A DNA stretch of 64,000 nucleotides from Gordonia bronchialis DSM 43247. GTDB taxonomy: Bacteria > Actinomycetota > Actinomycetes > Mycobacteriales > Mycobacteriaceae. This document shows positions 8,455-16,257 of the stretch, piece by piece (the stretch's first letter is position 1; each line of letters opens with the position of its first letter). The notes below the pieces were generated by a model. The model saw nothing but the letters and a program-made list of their open reading frames with translations. It was not told the DNA's origin and did not search any database. Location: the NCBI RefSeq assembly GCF_000024785.1, contig NC_013441.1, positions 4,092,001-4,156,000 of the forward strand. The letters are read 5' to 3'. A program made the translations under genes and the position numbers.

Positions 8455-9966
8455 CCTGACGTTCACGCTCTCCCCCGCGCACTCCGGTAGCCGGTCACCA
8501 GCCACCGCCCGGAAGTCACGGGAGAAGTCGACGCCGCGCATCTGCCCGACGTACTGCGATGCGAATCCCGGGTACATCGTCGCGTTGAATCCGTCGTCGG
8601 TGAGATACCAACTGCGACATCCCGAATTCCAGGTGGTTGCGCGCAAGCGGCGTTGAATAACGGCGTTGTAGGCGTCCTGCGCCGGACGATGGACGTCGAG
8701 TTGTTTGAGTCCGCGAGCACGAATCGTCGATATCGCGGTGACGATGGCGTCGATCTGCGCCTCCATGTAGACCAGCGCCGAATTGTGTCCGGGACCGGAA
8801 TTGGGCCCGAAGGTGAAATAGAGATTGGGGTAGCCCGACACCGCGAAACTCTTGTAGGCGTATGCACCCCTGGCCCATTCGTCGGCCAGCACCCTTCCGT
8901 CGCGGCCGGTGATCGGGAGGGGCGTGCCCTGTTTGGAGACCTCGAATCCGGTGGCGAACACCAAACAGTCGAATCTGCGCTCCACCCCTTCGACGGTGCG
9001 GACCCCCTGCGCGGTGATGTCGACAATCGGCCAGGTGACCAGGGCGCAGTTCTCCGCTTGCAGCGACGGGTAGTAGTCGCTGGTCATGAGCAGCCTCTTG
9101 CAGCCGGCCCGGAAGTCGGGCGTCAGTTGCCGCCGCATCCACGGATCATCCACCTGGGCACGAAGATTCAGCTTGGCCACACCCTCGATGACACGGGTGA
9201 ACGGCGTATTCCACACCGCGCCGAGTGCCACCGACTCGTGTCCGAGGTACCACAGGCCGCGTGAGATGCTCTGGGTCAACGGCAGGGTGCGATACACACG
9301 CCGAACCGGTCGGGAGATCCGACGGTTCAGTCGGGGCAGCACCCAGCCCGGGGTTCGCTGATAGACGGTGACCTCGGCGCCGGCGCGGACGAGTTCGGGA
9401 ATCAACTGCACCGCACTGGCACCCGTGCCGATAACGCCGACCTTCTTGCCCGCGAAGTCGTAGTCGTGATCCCAGGCCGCCGAATGCATCCGATGGCCGG
9501 TGAACTCCTCGAGTCCGGGGATCTCGGGATAGCCGGGCGTGGACAGCGGTCCCGAGGCGACCACCACTGCTCGGGCGATGATCGGCTCGCGGTCGGCCAC
9601 CTGCACCTGCCAGGTTCCGTCCGTCTCGGCGAACCGTAAACCGGTGACCAGATGTGAGTACCGGATGTGCTTGTCGAGATCGTGATCGTCGATCATGCGG
9701 TCGATGTAGGCGAGGATCTCGTCGCTACCCGAGTACGTGTGTGACCAACCGGCGTTGGGCGCAAAGGAATACGAGTACAGGCGCGACGGAATGTCGCAGG
9801 CGGCTCCCGGATAGGTGTTGTCGCGCCAGGTACCACCAGGACGCACATCGCGTTCGAGGATCACGAAGTCGTCGATGCCGTTCTGCAGCAATCGGATCGC
9901 GGTGCCGATTCCCGCGAATCCCGCACCGATGACGACCGTCGTCAACGCCGGATCGGTGCCGCTCAT
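8449..9966 (-). CDS. Baeyer-Villiger-type flavin monooxygenase, MymA-like
   Basis: FAD/NADPH monooxygenase of 505 residues. The first Rossmann motif is GAGFAG at about 14-19 and the second is GTGASA near 180. Between them FTGHRMHSAAWD matches the Baeyer-Villiger fingerprint FxGxxxHxxxW (F155, H161, W165). Such enzymes insert oxygen into ketones or oxidise fatty or sterol-like substrates. ATG at 9966 overlaps the upstream ferritin-like gene by 4 bp. It is the last gene of the hydrolase-SDR-ferritin-like operon, an arrangement recalling mymA (Rv3083) with lipR and Rv3085. Confidence 0.88.
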   Translation of the reverse strand: MSGTDPALTTVVIGAGFAGIGTAIRLLQNGIDDFVILERDVRPGGTWRDNTYPGAACDIPSRLYSYSFAPNAGWSHTYSGSDEILAYIDRMIDDHDLDKHIRYSHLVTGLRFAETDGTWQVQVADREPIIARAVVVASGPLSTPGYPEIPGLEEFTGHRMHSAAWDHDYDFAGKKVGVIGTGASAVQLIPELVRAGAEVTVYQRTPGWVLPRLNRRISRPVRRVYRTLPLTQSISRGLWYLGHESVALGAVWNTPFTRVIEGVAKLNLRAQVDDPWMRRQLTPDFRAGCKRLLMTSDYYPSLQAENCALVTWPIVDITAQGVRTVEGVERRFDCLVFATGFEVSKQGTPLPITGRDGRVLADEWARGAYAYKSFAVSGYPNLYFTFGPNSGPGHNSALVYMEAQIDAIVTAISTIRARGLKQLDVHRPAQDAYNAVIQRRLRATTWNSGCRSWYLTDDGFNATMYPGFASQYVGQMRGVDFSRDFRAVAGDRLPECAGESVNVRS

Positions 9967-10327
9967 GCGACCGGCTCGTACGTCACTTCCTTGGACCACG
10001 TCGGTTGTGGACGCTCGGGGACCTCGTCGTCGGCCAGCATGCCCCATCGACGCATCAGGGCGAGCTCGGCGTTGGCGTGCTTCTGCTCCTCGGCATGAAA
10101 GTAGCGGTAGATCTCGGCCAGCGTCGGGTCGGGGGTTTTTTGGCCAGCGCGGCGAAACCGCGTGCACCCACGTTCTCGATCCACACCAGGTCGGCCATGA
10201 ACGCCCCGAGCTTGGGCTTCTGCTCCTCGGTGATCAGCTCGGCACCCGGTGCGTCCCAATCGATGTCGCCGAGCGTCCATTGACGATCCTTGATGGTCTG
10301 CAGCATGTCTTCTGCGACGATGGGCAT
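9963..10327 (-). pseudogene. Ferritin-like protein gene with a frameshift
   Basis: The N-terminal part starts at ATG 10327 (MPIVAEDMLQ, after AGGAG) and reads to about residue 65 in one frame. The remainder, PDPTLAEIYRYFHAEEQKHANAELALMRRW, continues in the -1 frame to a stop at 9963. Joined, the protein has about 121 residues. It contains WIENVGARG and YFHAEEQKHA, E...ExxH-like elements that suggest a ferritin/rubrerythrin-type diiron helix bundle. The break falls in the run of five G and six T at 10131-10141; one missing base restores the frame. It may be a sequencing error, as both halves are otherwise intact and ATGA coupling to the monooxygenase is kept. Confidence 0.7.
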
Positions 10328-10328
10328 G

Positions 10329-11204
10329 TCACGCTCCTGTCGTGGTGGTGAGTCGTTGCGCGTCGACACCGGCGGTGTTGCCGACGCCGGGGAGAAGCCT
10401 CCGCAGAATTCCCGCACCGACGGCATAGCTGCGCGGGAACATCCGTTTGGCCAACCAGATCGCGCGGGCGTCGATCTGCGGGATCACATACAGGCGACCG
10501 CGGTCGTGCGCGTCGAGGGTGTCGCGGGCGACCGCGTCGGCCGACCGGCCGGTGTGACGCATGAGGAACTCCGCGATCCTCATCGCCTCACCAGTGATCC
10601 TGCCGTCGGTGGCCACGTTGGTCTCGACAAAGGTCGGGCACAACACGGTCACCGCGAGGTCGCTACCGGACAGCTCGGCGGCGATGGCCTCCGACAAGGC
10701 CAGCACTCCGGCCTTCCCGACGTTGTAGGCAGCCATCCCCGGAGCGGCCGAAAAGGCTGCGGCAGAAGCGACATTGATCAGTCCGCAGTGCCCCGATTCG
10801 CGCAGTTGCGGCAGGAAGAGCTCCGAGCCGTAGACCATCCCCCGCAGGTTGATCCCGAGTGCCCACTCCCAGTCGTCGATGCCGATCTCACCGACCGGCG
10901 GCCCGCCGATCCCGACGCCGGCGTTGTTGATCATGAGACTCGTCGGGCCACCCAGGAATTCTCGTGCGCGAGCGGCAAGTGCGCGCATGTCGTCGACGTT
11001 CGCGACATCGCAGAAGATCGCCTCGGCGCGTCCGCGCCCCTGCTCCTCGATCAGCGCGACGGTCTCGGCCGCGCGCTCGACGTTGATGTCGGCACACAGG
11101 ATCGTCGACCCACGACGGGCGAGTTCCCGCGCGAAGGCGCGTCCGATGCCCGAACCCGCCCCGGTCACGACCGCACGGGCCTCCCGACTTCTTCTGCTGC
11201 TCAT
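10329..11204 (-). CDS. Short-chain dehydrogenase/reductase
   Basis: Classical SDR of 291 residues: cofactor motif TGAGSGIG near 14-21, an acidic residue (CADIN) after beta-2 suggesting NAD preference, NNAG near 94, catalytic Ser in VASAAA and AYNVGK as YxxxK. The C-terminal extension (about 250-291, WLAKRMFPRSYAVGAG) resembles that of M. tuberculosis Rv3085/SadH. It probably oxidises or reduces an alcohol or ketone handled by the co-encoded monooxygenase and esterase. Its ATG overlaps the hydrolase stop (ATGA), and the ferritin-like gene starts one base after its stop. Confidence 0.88.
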   Translation of the reverse strand: MSSRRSREARAVVTGAGSGIGRAFARELARRGSTILCADINVERAAETVALIEEQGRGRAEAIFCDVANVDDMRALAARAREFLGGPTSLMINNAGVGIGGPPVGEIGIDDWEWALGINLRGMVYGSELFLPQLRESGHCGLINVASAAAFSAAPGMAAYNVGKAGVLALSEAIAAELSGSDLAVTVLCPTFVETNVATDGRITGEAMRIAEFLMRHTGRSADAVARDTLDAHDRGRLYVIPQIDARAIWLAKRMFPRSYAVGAGILRRLLPGVGNTAGVDAQRLTTTTGA

Positions 11205-12187
11205 GCAATCACCTGGTCGGTCCGGTGCCGATCTCGTCGCCGCCCGGCTCCCCGGCTCGCGGGAGCTTCTGAGCCGACGATGAAGTCGGCGGCCACAGCC
11301 AACGCGGGTGCCGCCTCAGGGATCAGCGTCGGCAGCGCCTGGAAGACATGCATCTGCCCCAGCCAGACCTGCAGTTCACAGTCGGCGCCCGCCTCGATGA
11401 GCATCCGGTGTGCCTCGCGGGCGTCGTCGACAAGCACCTCGGCACCACCGGCGTGGATCATGGTGCGCGGCAGATCATCTGAACGGTCGAGTGTCACGGC
11501 GATCCGGGCCAGATCGTCCGGTTGCCCTCGCGTGTAGTTGCGCACGAGCCGGTGGGCGGCGCGAGCGGAGATGAGCGGGTCTGGTCCCGCCCGTTGTTCG
11601 CGACGCCGGGCCAGACCGAGCGACAGATCGACGAGCGGGGACATGAGAAACACCGCGCGAGGCTGCCTCCGGCCGTGGCGCGCATTCTCCGCGAGCAGAT
11701 CCAGGATGAGGTGTCCGCCCGCGGAATCACCGGCAACCGTGATGTTCTCCGCCCGGTATCCGATGTCCTGCAGCCAGGAGTAGGCGGCTTCCACATCGTC
11801 GGCGGCGGCCGGGAATCGATGCTCGGGCGCCAAGCGGTAGTCGACACTGAACACGGGCATGCCCGTCAATCGCGACAGGCGTGCAACCAGGCCCCGGTGG
11901 GTCCGCGCCGAGCAGATCGCATATCCGCTGCCGTGGACGTAGAGGATCATCTGCCGGGAGGCGCGGGCGTCGGGCGGATAGACCCACTCGCCACGGAATG
12001 TGCCGGTGTTGAGCCGATCCACCCGAACGCGGTAGGGCGGCGGAGACCCCACCAGCATGGCTGCGGCGACGAGCGCCCGCGACACGGGGACCTGAAACGA
12101 CGACAGCACCTCGTTCAGCGGTCGCAACGTGCGACGCAGTGCCGCGGTCGCCGCGCCAGATCGCAAGGAGTTCTGAGACACACCCAC
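11201..12187 (-). CDS. Alpha/beta hydrolase of the hormone-sensitive lipase family, LipR-like
   Basis: Esterase or lipase of 328 residues. The oxyanion element is HGSGYA at 85-90, a variant of the family HGGG. The nucleophile is Ser155 in GDSAGGH, Asp lies in HAGGAEVLVDDA and His in GQMHVFQ. First gene of the four-gene operon with an SDR, a ferritin-like protein and a Baeyer-Villiger-type monooxygenase; BVMO plus esterase is a natural pair because the lactone or ester formed must be hydrolysed. GTG start at 12187, 89 bp from the divergent MerR gene. Confidence 0.85.
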   Translation of the reverse strand: MGVSQNSLRSGAATAALRRTLRPLNEVLSSFQVPVSRALVAAAMLVGSPPPYRVRVDRLNTGTFRGEWVYPPDARASRQMILYVHGSGYAICSARTHRGLVARLSRLTGMPVFSVDYRLAPEHRFPAAADDVEAAYSWLQDIGYRAENITVAGDSAGGHLILDLLAENARHGRRQPRAVFLMSPLVDLSLGLARRREQRAGPDPLISARAAHRLVRNYTRGQPDDLARIAVTLDRSDDLPRTMIHAGGAEVLVDDAREAHRMLIEAGADCELQVWLGQMHVFQALPTLIPEAAPALAVAADFIVGSEAPASRGAGRRRDRHRTDQVIA

Positions 12188-12276
12188 ATGCCATCACTCA
12201 CAGTGCCAGTTGTCAATGGCGCAGTTTTCGTTGGCAGACCGGCGCTATAAAGTGCACGCACACGGGAGGTGATCGG
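12188..12276. promoter_or_regulatory. Divergent promoter region between hydrolase operon and MerR gene
   Basis: The 89-bp gap contains TATAAA at 12246-12251, 25 bp before the MerR start codon's GGGAGGT site, as a likely -10 box on the plus strand. TGCCA (12204-12208) and TGGCA (12232-12236) form an inverted pair separated by 23 bp. MerR proteins usually bind between -35 and -10, so an operator here is expected, but no strong MerR palindrome is evident. Confidence 0.4.
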
Positions 12277-13170
12277 ATGGCAGGTACGTCGTCGTATCCG
12301 CGCCGGCAACTCGCCGCGCTCATCGCGCACATCTCGGCAACCCCGGCCGCGCTGGGCAGACGATCGCGCGACCTGGAGATCTCGGTCGCAAAGCTCGTGT
12401 CCAAAGCCGGCCATCAAGCCCTCGGCGAACCGGAATCCGAGACCTACCGCATCGACGACCTGGCGCGATTGACCGGGGTGACCACCCGCAACATCCGGGC
12501 GTATCGCGAACGCGGACTACTCCCGGCACCACGGCGTGTCGGGCGCATGACGCTGTACACCGAGGCACATGCGGCACGGCTGCGGATGATCAGTTCGATG
12601 CTCTCGCGCGGGTACACCATCGCGCATATCGATGAGCTCATCGGCGCGTGGGAGAACGGACAGCAGATCGCCGACGTGCTCGGTCTGCCCGCCGACCTGA
12701 CCGACATCCCCGTCACCGAGAGCACGCGGGCCACGACGATGGATGAACTCCTCCGCCACGGCATCGATGCGAGTGCGGCCGAGCGACTCACCTGCCTGGG
12801 GCTACTCGTCGTCGACGACGGAGCGGTCCGCATCGACGAGCCGTCGGTCTTCGATGCGATCGTTGCCCTGATCACCGAATCCCGGCCCGCCTCGGCGGTG
12901 ATCGACGTCGTCGAGGAGGTCACGCCCGCCCTTCTCGCCCTGGGTCGCGCGATGACGGCCGCGGCCGCGACCCTCACCGAAGGCAACGACACGCGCCGGC
13001 CGGCAGGCCCCGCCGACGATGATCTCGTCACCGACGTGACCCTGACCCTCATCCGGCTGCGGACGCTCGCCGAGGCCGCGACCCACGCAGCCCTCGCCCG
13101 GTCAACCGAAGCTCTTCTCGCACAATCACTCTCCGGTCCAGACGAGGAACGTGACGCCGAACCATCGTGA
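12277..13170 (+). CDS. MerR family transcriptional regulator
   Basis: Regulator of 297 residues. A winged helix-turn-helix of MerR type starts at about residue 48: YRIDDLARLTGVTTRNIRAY, then RERGLLPAP and wing residues. This is preceded by an unusual 45-residue basic N-terminal extension. The dimerisation helix (ARLRMISSMLSRGYTIAHI) follows, and the C-terminal 170 residues form a helical effector domain with no metal-binding cysteines. Start at ATG 12277 is supported by GGGAGGT 7 bases upstream. Divergent from the hydrolase/SDR/monooxygenase operon, which it probably controls; in M. tuberculosis the related mymA operon is controlled instead by the AraC-type VirS. Confidence 0.85.
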   Translation: MAGTSSYPRRQLAALIAHISATPAALGRRSRDLEISVAKLVSKAGHQALGEPESETYRIDDLARLTGVTTRNIRAYRERGLLPAPRRVGRMTLYTEAHAARLRMISSMLSRGYTIAHIDELIGAWENGQQIADVLGLPADLTDIPVTESTRATTMDELLRHGIDASAAERLTCLGLLVVDDGAVRIDEPSVFDAIVALITESRPASAVIDVVEEVTPALLALGRAMTAAAATLTEGNDTRRPAGPADDDLVTDVTLTLIRLRTLAEAATHAALARSTEALLAQSLSGPDEERDAEPS

Positions 13171-13242
13171 CGATCGGGTGCGGCCACGATCCTTCGGCCT
13201 CGCAGGCCCCCTTTCCCCCCGCGAAGTTCTGTGCCACGGTAG

Positions 13243-14892
13243 GTGACCATCGACACACTGACGGAATCCGACCACACGCCGCAGCGCCCGGTGATCGCGC
13301 ACTCGTGGCGGCGGTCGAAGCTGTGCGGGATCAATCCCGACGACGCCCCGCCGACCACCGCCGTCGACATCGCGGCGGCCGACCCATTGCTCGACGCCGC
13401 GCGCCCGGTGCTCGACGCCGCCGCTCATCGCCTCGCCGATACCGACTTGTCACTGCTGCTCGTCGACCACGAATGTCGCATGGTCTCGCGAGTCGCGTTC
13501 GGCAGCACCGTGGAACGTACCCTCGATGCGCTCGGCGCCACCCCGGGCATCCCGTTCGGCGAGGAAGCGGTCGGAACCACTGCGCTCGGGACTCCCGCCG
13601 AGGTGCGCGGACAGGTCATGGTCAACGGCTCCGAGCACTACCTCGAACAGTTCAAACACCTCAGCTGCCTCGGTCAGCCGATCATCCATCCGGCCACCCG
13701 GCGGCTGGCGGGCATCCTCTGCATGACCGAGGTCGCCGACCGCGTCAACCCGCTGTCGGTGCCGTTCGTGTCGGGGATCGTCGCCGACATCGCCGACCGC
13801 CTCCTCGACCGCTCCCGCGCCCACCAGCGTTGCGTCCTCGACGCCTTCCAGCGCGCCGCACCTCGCCGCGATGTGGCCGTCGCCGCCGTCGGTGACGACC
13901 TCCAGCTCACCAATTCGATGGCGGCAGAACTACTCTCGGCGACCGACATCGGGATGCTCCGTGCCCTGAGCGCTGACCCCGCCCTGTCCGCGGGAACCAT
14001 GCGGCTGACGCTGGCGTCGGGTGTCGACGTCGAGATGCTCGTCGAACCGATCGACGGAACCCTCGGGGCGGCCATGTTCCGGTTCCGGCCCGCACCGCCC
14101 GCACCGGTCGCCGACGCACCGAGTCCCCGCCCGGCCGCACCGGCACGCGCGGCGAGTATCGCCGTCACCGGTGAACCCGGCACCGGCCGCAGCACGCAGG
14201 CGCTGTCGCTCGCCGCCGAGCACGCCGGCGATCCGCTCGTCGTCGACGTCGCCGATGACCTCATCGCCGGCACACCGCCCGACGTCGTCGGCCTGATCGC
14301 GACAGCGCGGACCGAGCACCGACCGCTCGTCATCGACGGCGTCGACCTCCTCGACGACCGGACCGCTGTCCTGCTCGGCAAGGCCGCGGCCCTGGCCACC
14401 GACGATCACCCACTCATCCTGGTCAGCGGACCCCCGACGCAGGCGGGTGCGGCGGTCTCGGCGCTGCTGGCCCGCTGCGCCACCCGCGTCGACCTCCCGC
14501 CGTTACGCCACCGGACCGCCGAGTTGCCTGCGCTGGCCACCACGATCCTGTCCTCGATCGATCCGGACCTGGAACTGTCCGGCCCGGCGGCCGACGCGCT
14601 GATCTGCCAGGAATGGCCGGGCAACCTCACCGAACTCACCGCCGTCCTGCATCACGCGGCCGACGATTGCGCCGCCCGTCGGACCCGGGTTCTCGACCCG
14701 GCCGCCCTGCCCGAGCGATACCGCACCACCAGTCGTGCCGCGCACCTCTCCGGTCGCGAGCAGGCCGAGCGGCAGGCGATCATCGACGCCCTGGATCGCC
14801 ATGGCCGCAACAAGGTGCACGCCGCGCGCGACCTCGGCATCAGTCGCACCACGCTGTATGCCCGGATGCGGGCGCTGGGGATCGGCGGCTGA
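13243..14892 (+). CDS. AcoR-like GAF/Fis-type regulator with degenerate AAA+ domain
   Basis: Protein of 549 residues. N-terminus: SHxR-type opening SWRRSKLCGI, then a GAF-like sensor region (about 60-190) with GIPFGEEAVGTTALGTP, typical of AcoR/MimR regulators. The central region has GEPGTGRST near 310, where the Walker A Lys is Arg, and VIDGVDLLDD as a Walker B remnant. No GAFTGA loop for sigma54 contact is present. The C-terminus (about 505-545) is a Fis-type helix-turn-helix: GRNKVHAARDLGISRTTLYARM. Known relatives activate alcohol, acetoin or propane oxidation genes; the aldehyde and alcohol dehydrogenase genes downstream are the likely targets. GTG start at 13243. Confidence 0.85.
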   Translation: MTIDTLTESDHTPQRPVIAHSWRRSKLCGINPDDAPPTTAVDIAAADPLLDAARPVLDAAAHRLADTDLSLLLVDHECRMVSRVAFGSTVERTLDALGATPGIPFGEEAVGTTALGTPAEVRGQVMVNGSEHYLEQFKHLSCLGQPIIHPATRRLAGILCMTEVADRVNPLSVPFVSGIVADIADRLLDRSRAHQRCVLDAFQRAAPRRDVAVAAVGDDLQLTNSMAAELLSATDIGMLRALSADPALSAGTMRLTLASGVDVEMLVEPIDGTLGAAMFRFRPAPPAPVADAPSPRPAAPARAASIAVTGEPGTGRSTQALSLAAEHAGDPLVVDVADDLIAGTPPDVVGLIATARTEHRPLVIDGVDLLDDRTAVLLGKAAALATDDHPLILVSGPPTQAGAAVSALLARCATRVDLPPLRHRTAELPALATTILSSIDPDLELSGPAADALICQEWPGNLTELTAVLHHAADDCAARRTRVLDPAALPERYRTTSRAAHLSGREQAERQAIIDALDRHGRNKVHAARDLGISRTTLYARMRALGIGG

Positions 14893-14916
14893 CCGGCCCG
14901 ATGACATCGGCCGAGA

Positions 14917-16054
14917 TCAGGGAGTGGGGGCCGGCTGCAACATCTGCCGTGCGAGGCCGGCGATGAGGTCGGTGCGGGTCACGATGCCGACGATGCGGGG
15001 TCCGTCGAGCACCGGCATCGCGTCGCAGCCGTGCCCGCCGAGCTGCGGGAGCAGCGCGCCCACCGACGAGTCCAGGGCGGCCGCCGGGAGGTCGACGTCC
15101 ATGATGTCGGCGGCCCGGATCGCGGTTCGCCGACGTCGCAAGCGCGCGCCCGGACCTCGACCCGACGAGTCCCGGATGGCCAACAGGAGATGGATCTGAG
15201 ACCATCCCGGCAAAGGTCCCGTCCGGGCGGACCACCGGTAGCGAGGTGAAACCGTGCTCGCCGAACAATGCCGCCAGCTCCGACGCCGTCGCCTCGGGAC
15301 CGACGGTGATCAGGTCGGTCGACATGATCGCGGCGGCATCGAGCGGCTCCACGCGGTGCCCCGCCGCCTGGAGTTCGGCCGCACCGATGAGCCGCGCGAG
15401 GTCGGCGACGCCGAGGTTCAGTGACTGGCGGTATCGGGCCAGGATGTCGGTCAGCTCGGCCTCGCTCAGGCCGAGGCGATCCTCGGCGGGCGGTTCGGCG
15501 TCGAACTGACGGAACGGATAATGCCGGCCGGTTGCCCGGCCGTACGCGGTCGCCGGCACGGCCAGTACGCAGGCGCCGACGGCGACCGGCGCGAGCACGA
15601 ACCAGAAGCCCAGCGCGTGAATGGTTTCCGGTGCCAGCGCGGCACTCATCGCGACGGCACCGGCCGGCGGATGCACCGCCCGGCACAGGATCATCGCGCT
15701 CACCGCGAGACCCACCGCCACGGCGACCCGGATCGTGGGCTGGCCGATGAGCAGGGTCACGGCCACCCCGATCGCCGCCGAGAGCGCGCTACCGACCACC
15801 GTCGGCCACGGCTGGGCGAGGGGGCTGCTCGGCGCCGCGAAGACGAGCACGGTGGTCGCACCGAACGGTGCGATCAGATACAACCCCAGGTGCAGATGCA
15901 CCCCCGACGCGACCAGCAGGCAGCCGAGGACGCCGAGCCCGAACGTCGCCCCGACACCGGCGCGGATCGCTTCCCGGGGCGACGACGCCACCGACGACGG
16001 ACCGAGACTGCGGAGGATTCTGCCCAGCAGCGGCCGGCCGATTCGCGCGGACAT
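14917..16054 (-). pseudogene. HPP family membrane protein with CBS domains, frameshifted
   Basis: N-terminal membrane domain with several helices and the name-giving HPPAGAVAMSAA segment, followed by a cytoplasmic region with two CBS repeats (first near IMSTDLITVGPEATASELAALF, second near IMDVDLPAAALDSSVGALL). Such proteins are putative anion (nitrite-type) transporters. Start ATG 16054 is preceded by GGAG at 7 bases. The frame breaks at 15194-15205: codons GGG ATG GTC TCA lead into a short out-of-frame tail, while the true continuation SQIHLLLAIRDSS is in the +1 frame. Restoring a lost TC dinucleotide would repair it. Both halves are conserved, so a sequence error or very recent mutation is likely. 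Convergent with the AcoR-like gene. Confidence 0.72.
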
Positions 16055-16138
16055 GACTTTCTCCGGGGACGTGAGCAACAACGCCCACACGCTATCGGGG
16101 TCCGTCGGACAAGCCGCATCTGCCCATCGCCTCACGAG

Positions 16139-16242
16139 TGTGCAGCGAGGTGTTCAGTTTCTGTACACGCCGATCGACCGACGCGATGGCAGAAATAGCA
16201 GCGGGCCCGCATGTATGGCCCAGATCACATTTCACCTAAGAT
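16139..16242 (+). promoter_or_regulatory. Putative upstream activating site and promoter of the dehydrogenase operon
   Basis: TGTGCAG at 16139-16145 and CTGTACA at 16161-16167 form an inverted repeat (6 of 7 pairs) with a 15-bp spacer, about 70 bp upstream of TAAGAT (16237-16242), a good -10 box. There is no good -35 box at the right distance, which suits an activator-dependent promoter. The AcoR-like regulator encoded next door is the natural candidate. Confidence 0.35.
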
Positions 16243-16257
16243 CGAGCAGGAGACCAC

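Noticed and set aside
10131..10141. Programmed -1 frameshifting at the A6C5 run (minus strand) of the ferritin-like gene
   Set aside because: The codon phase is C AAA AAA C, so the upstream tRNA would mispair after slipping; it is not the X XXY YYZ heptamer. A single lost base is simpler.
12188..12216. TTGACA at 12216-12211 as the -35 box of the hydrolase operon
   Set aside because: With normal spacing the transcription start would fall inside the coding region, after the GTG at 12187, and no good -10 box is present.
16139..16257. A sigma54 promoter for the AcoR-like target operon
   Set aside because: No GG-N10-GC element at -24/-12, and actinobacteria of this group lack sigma54.
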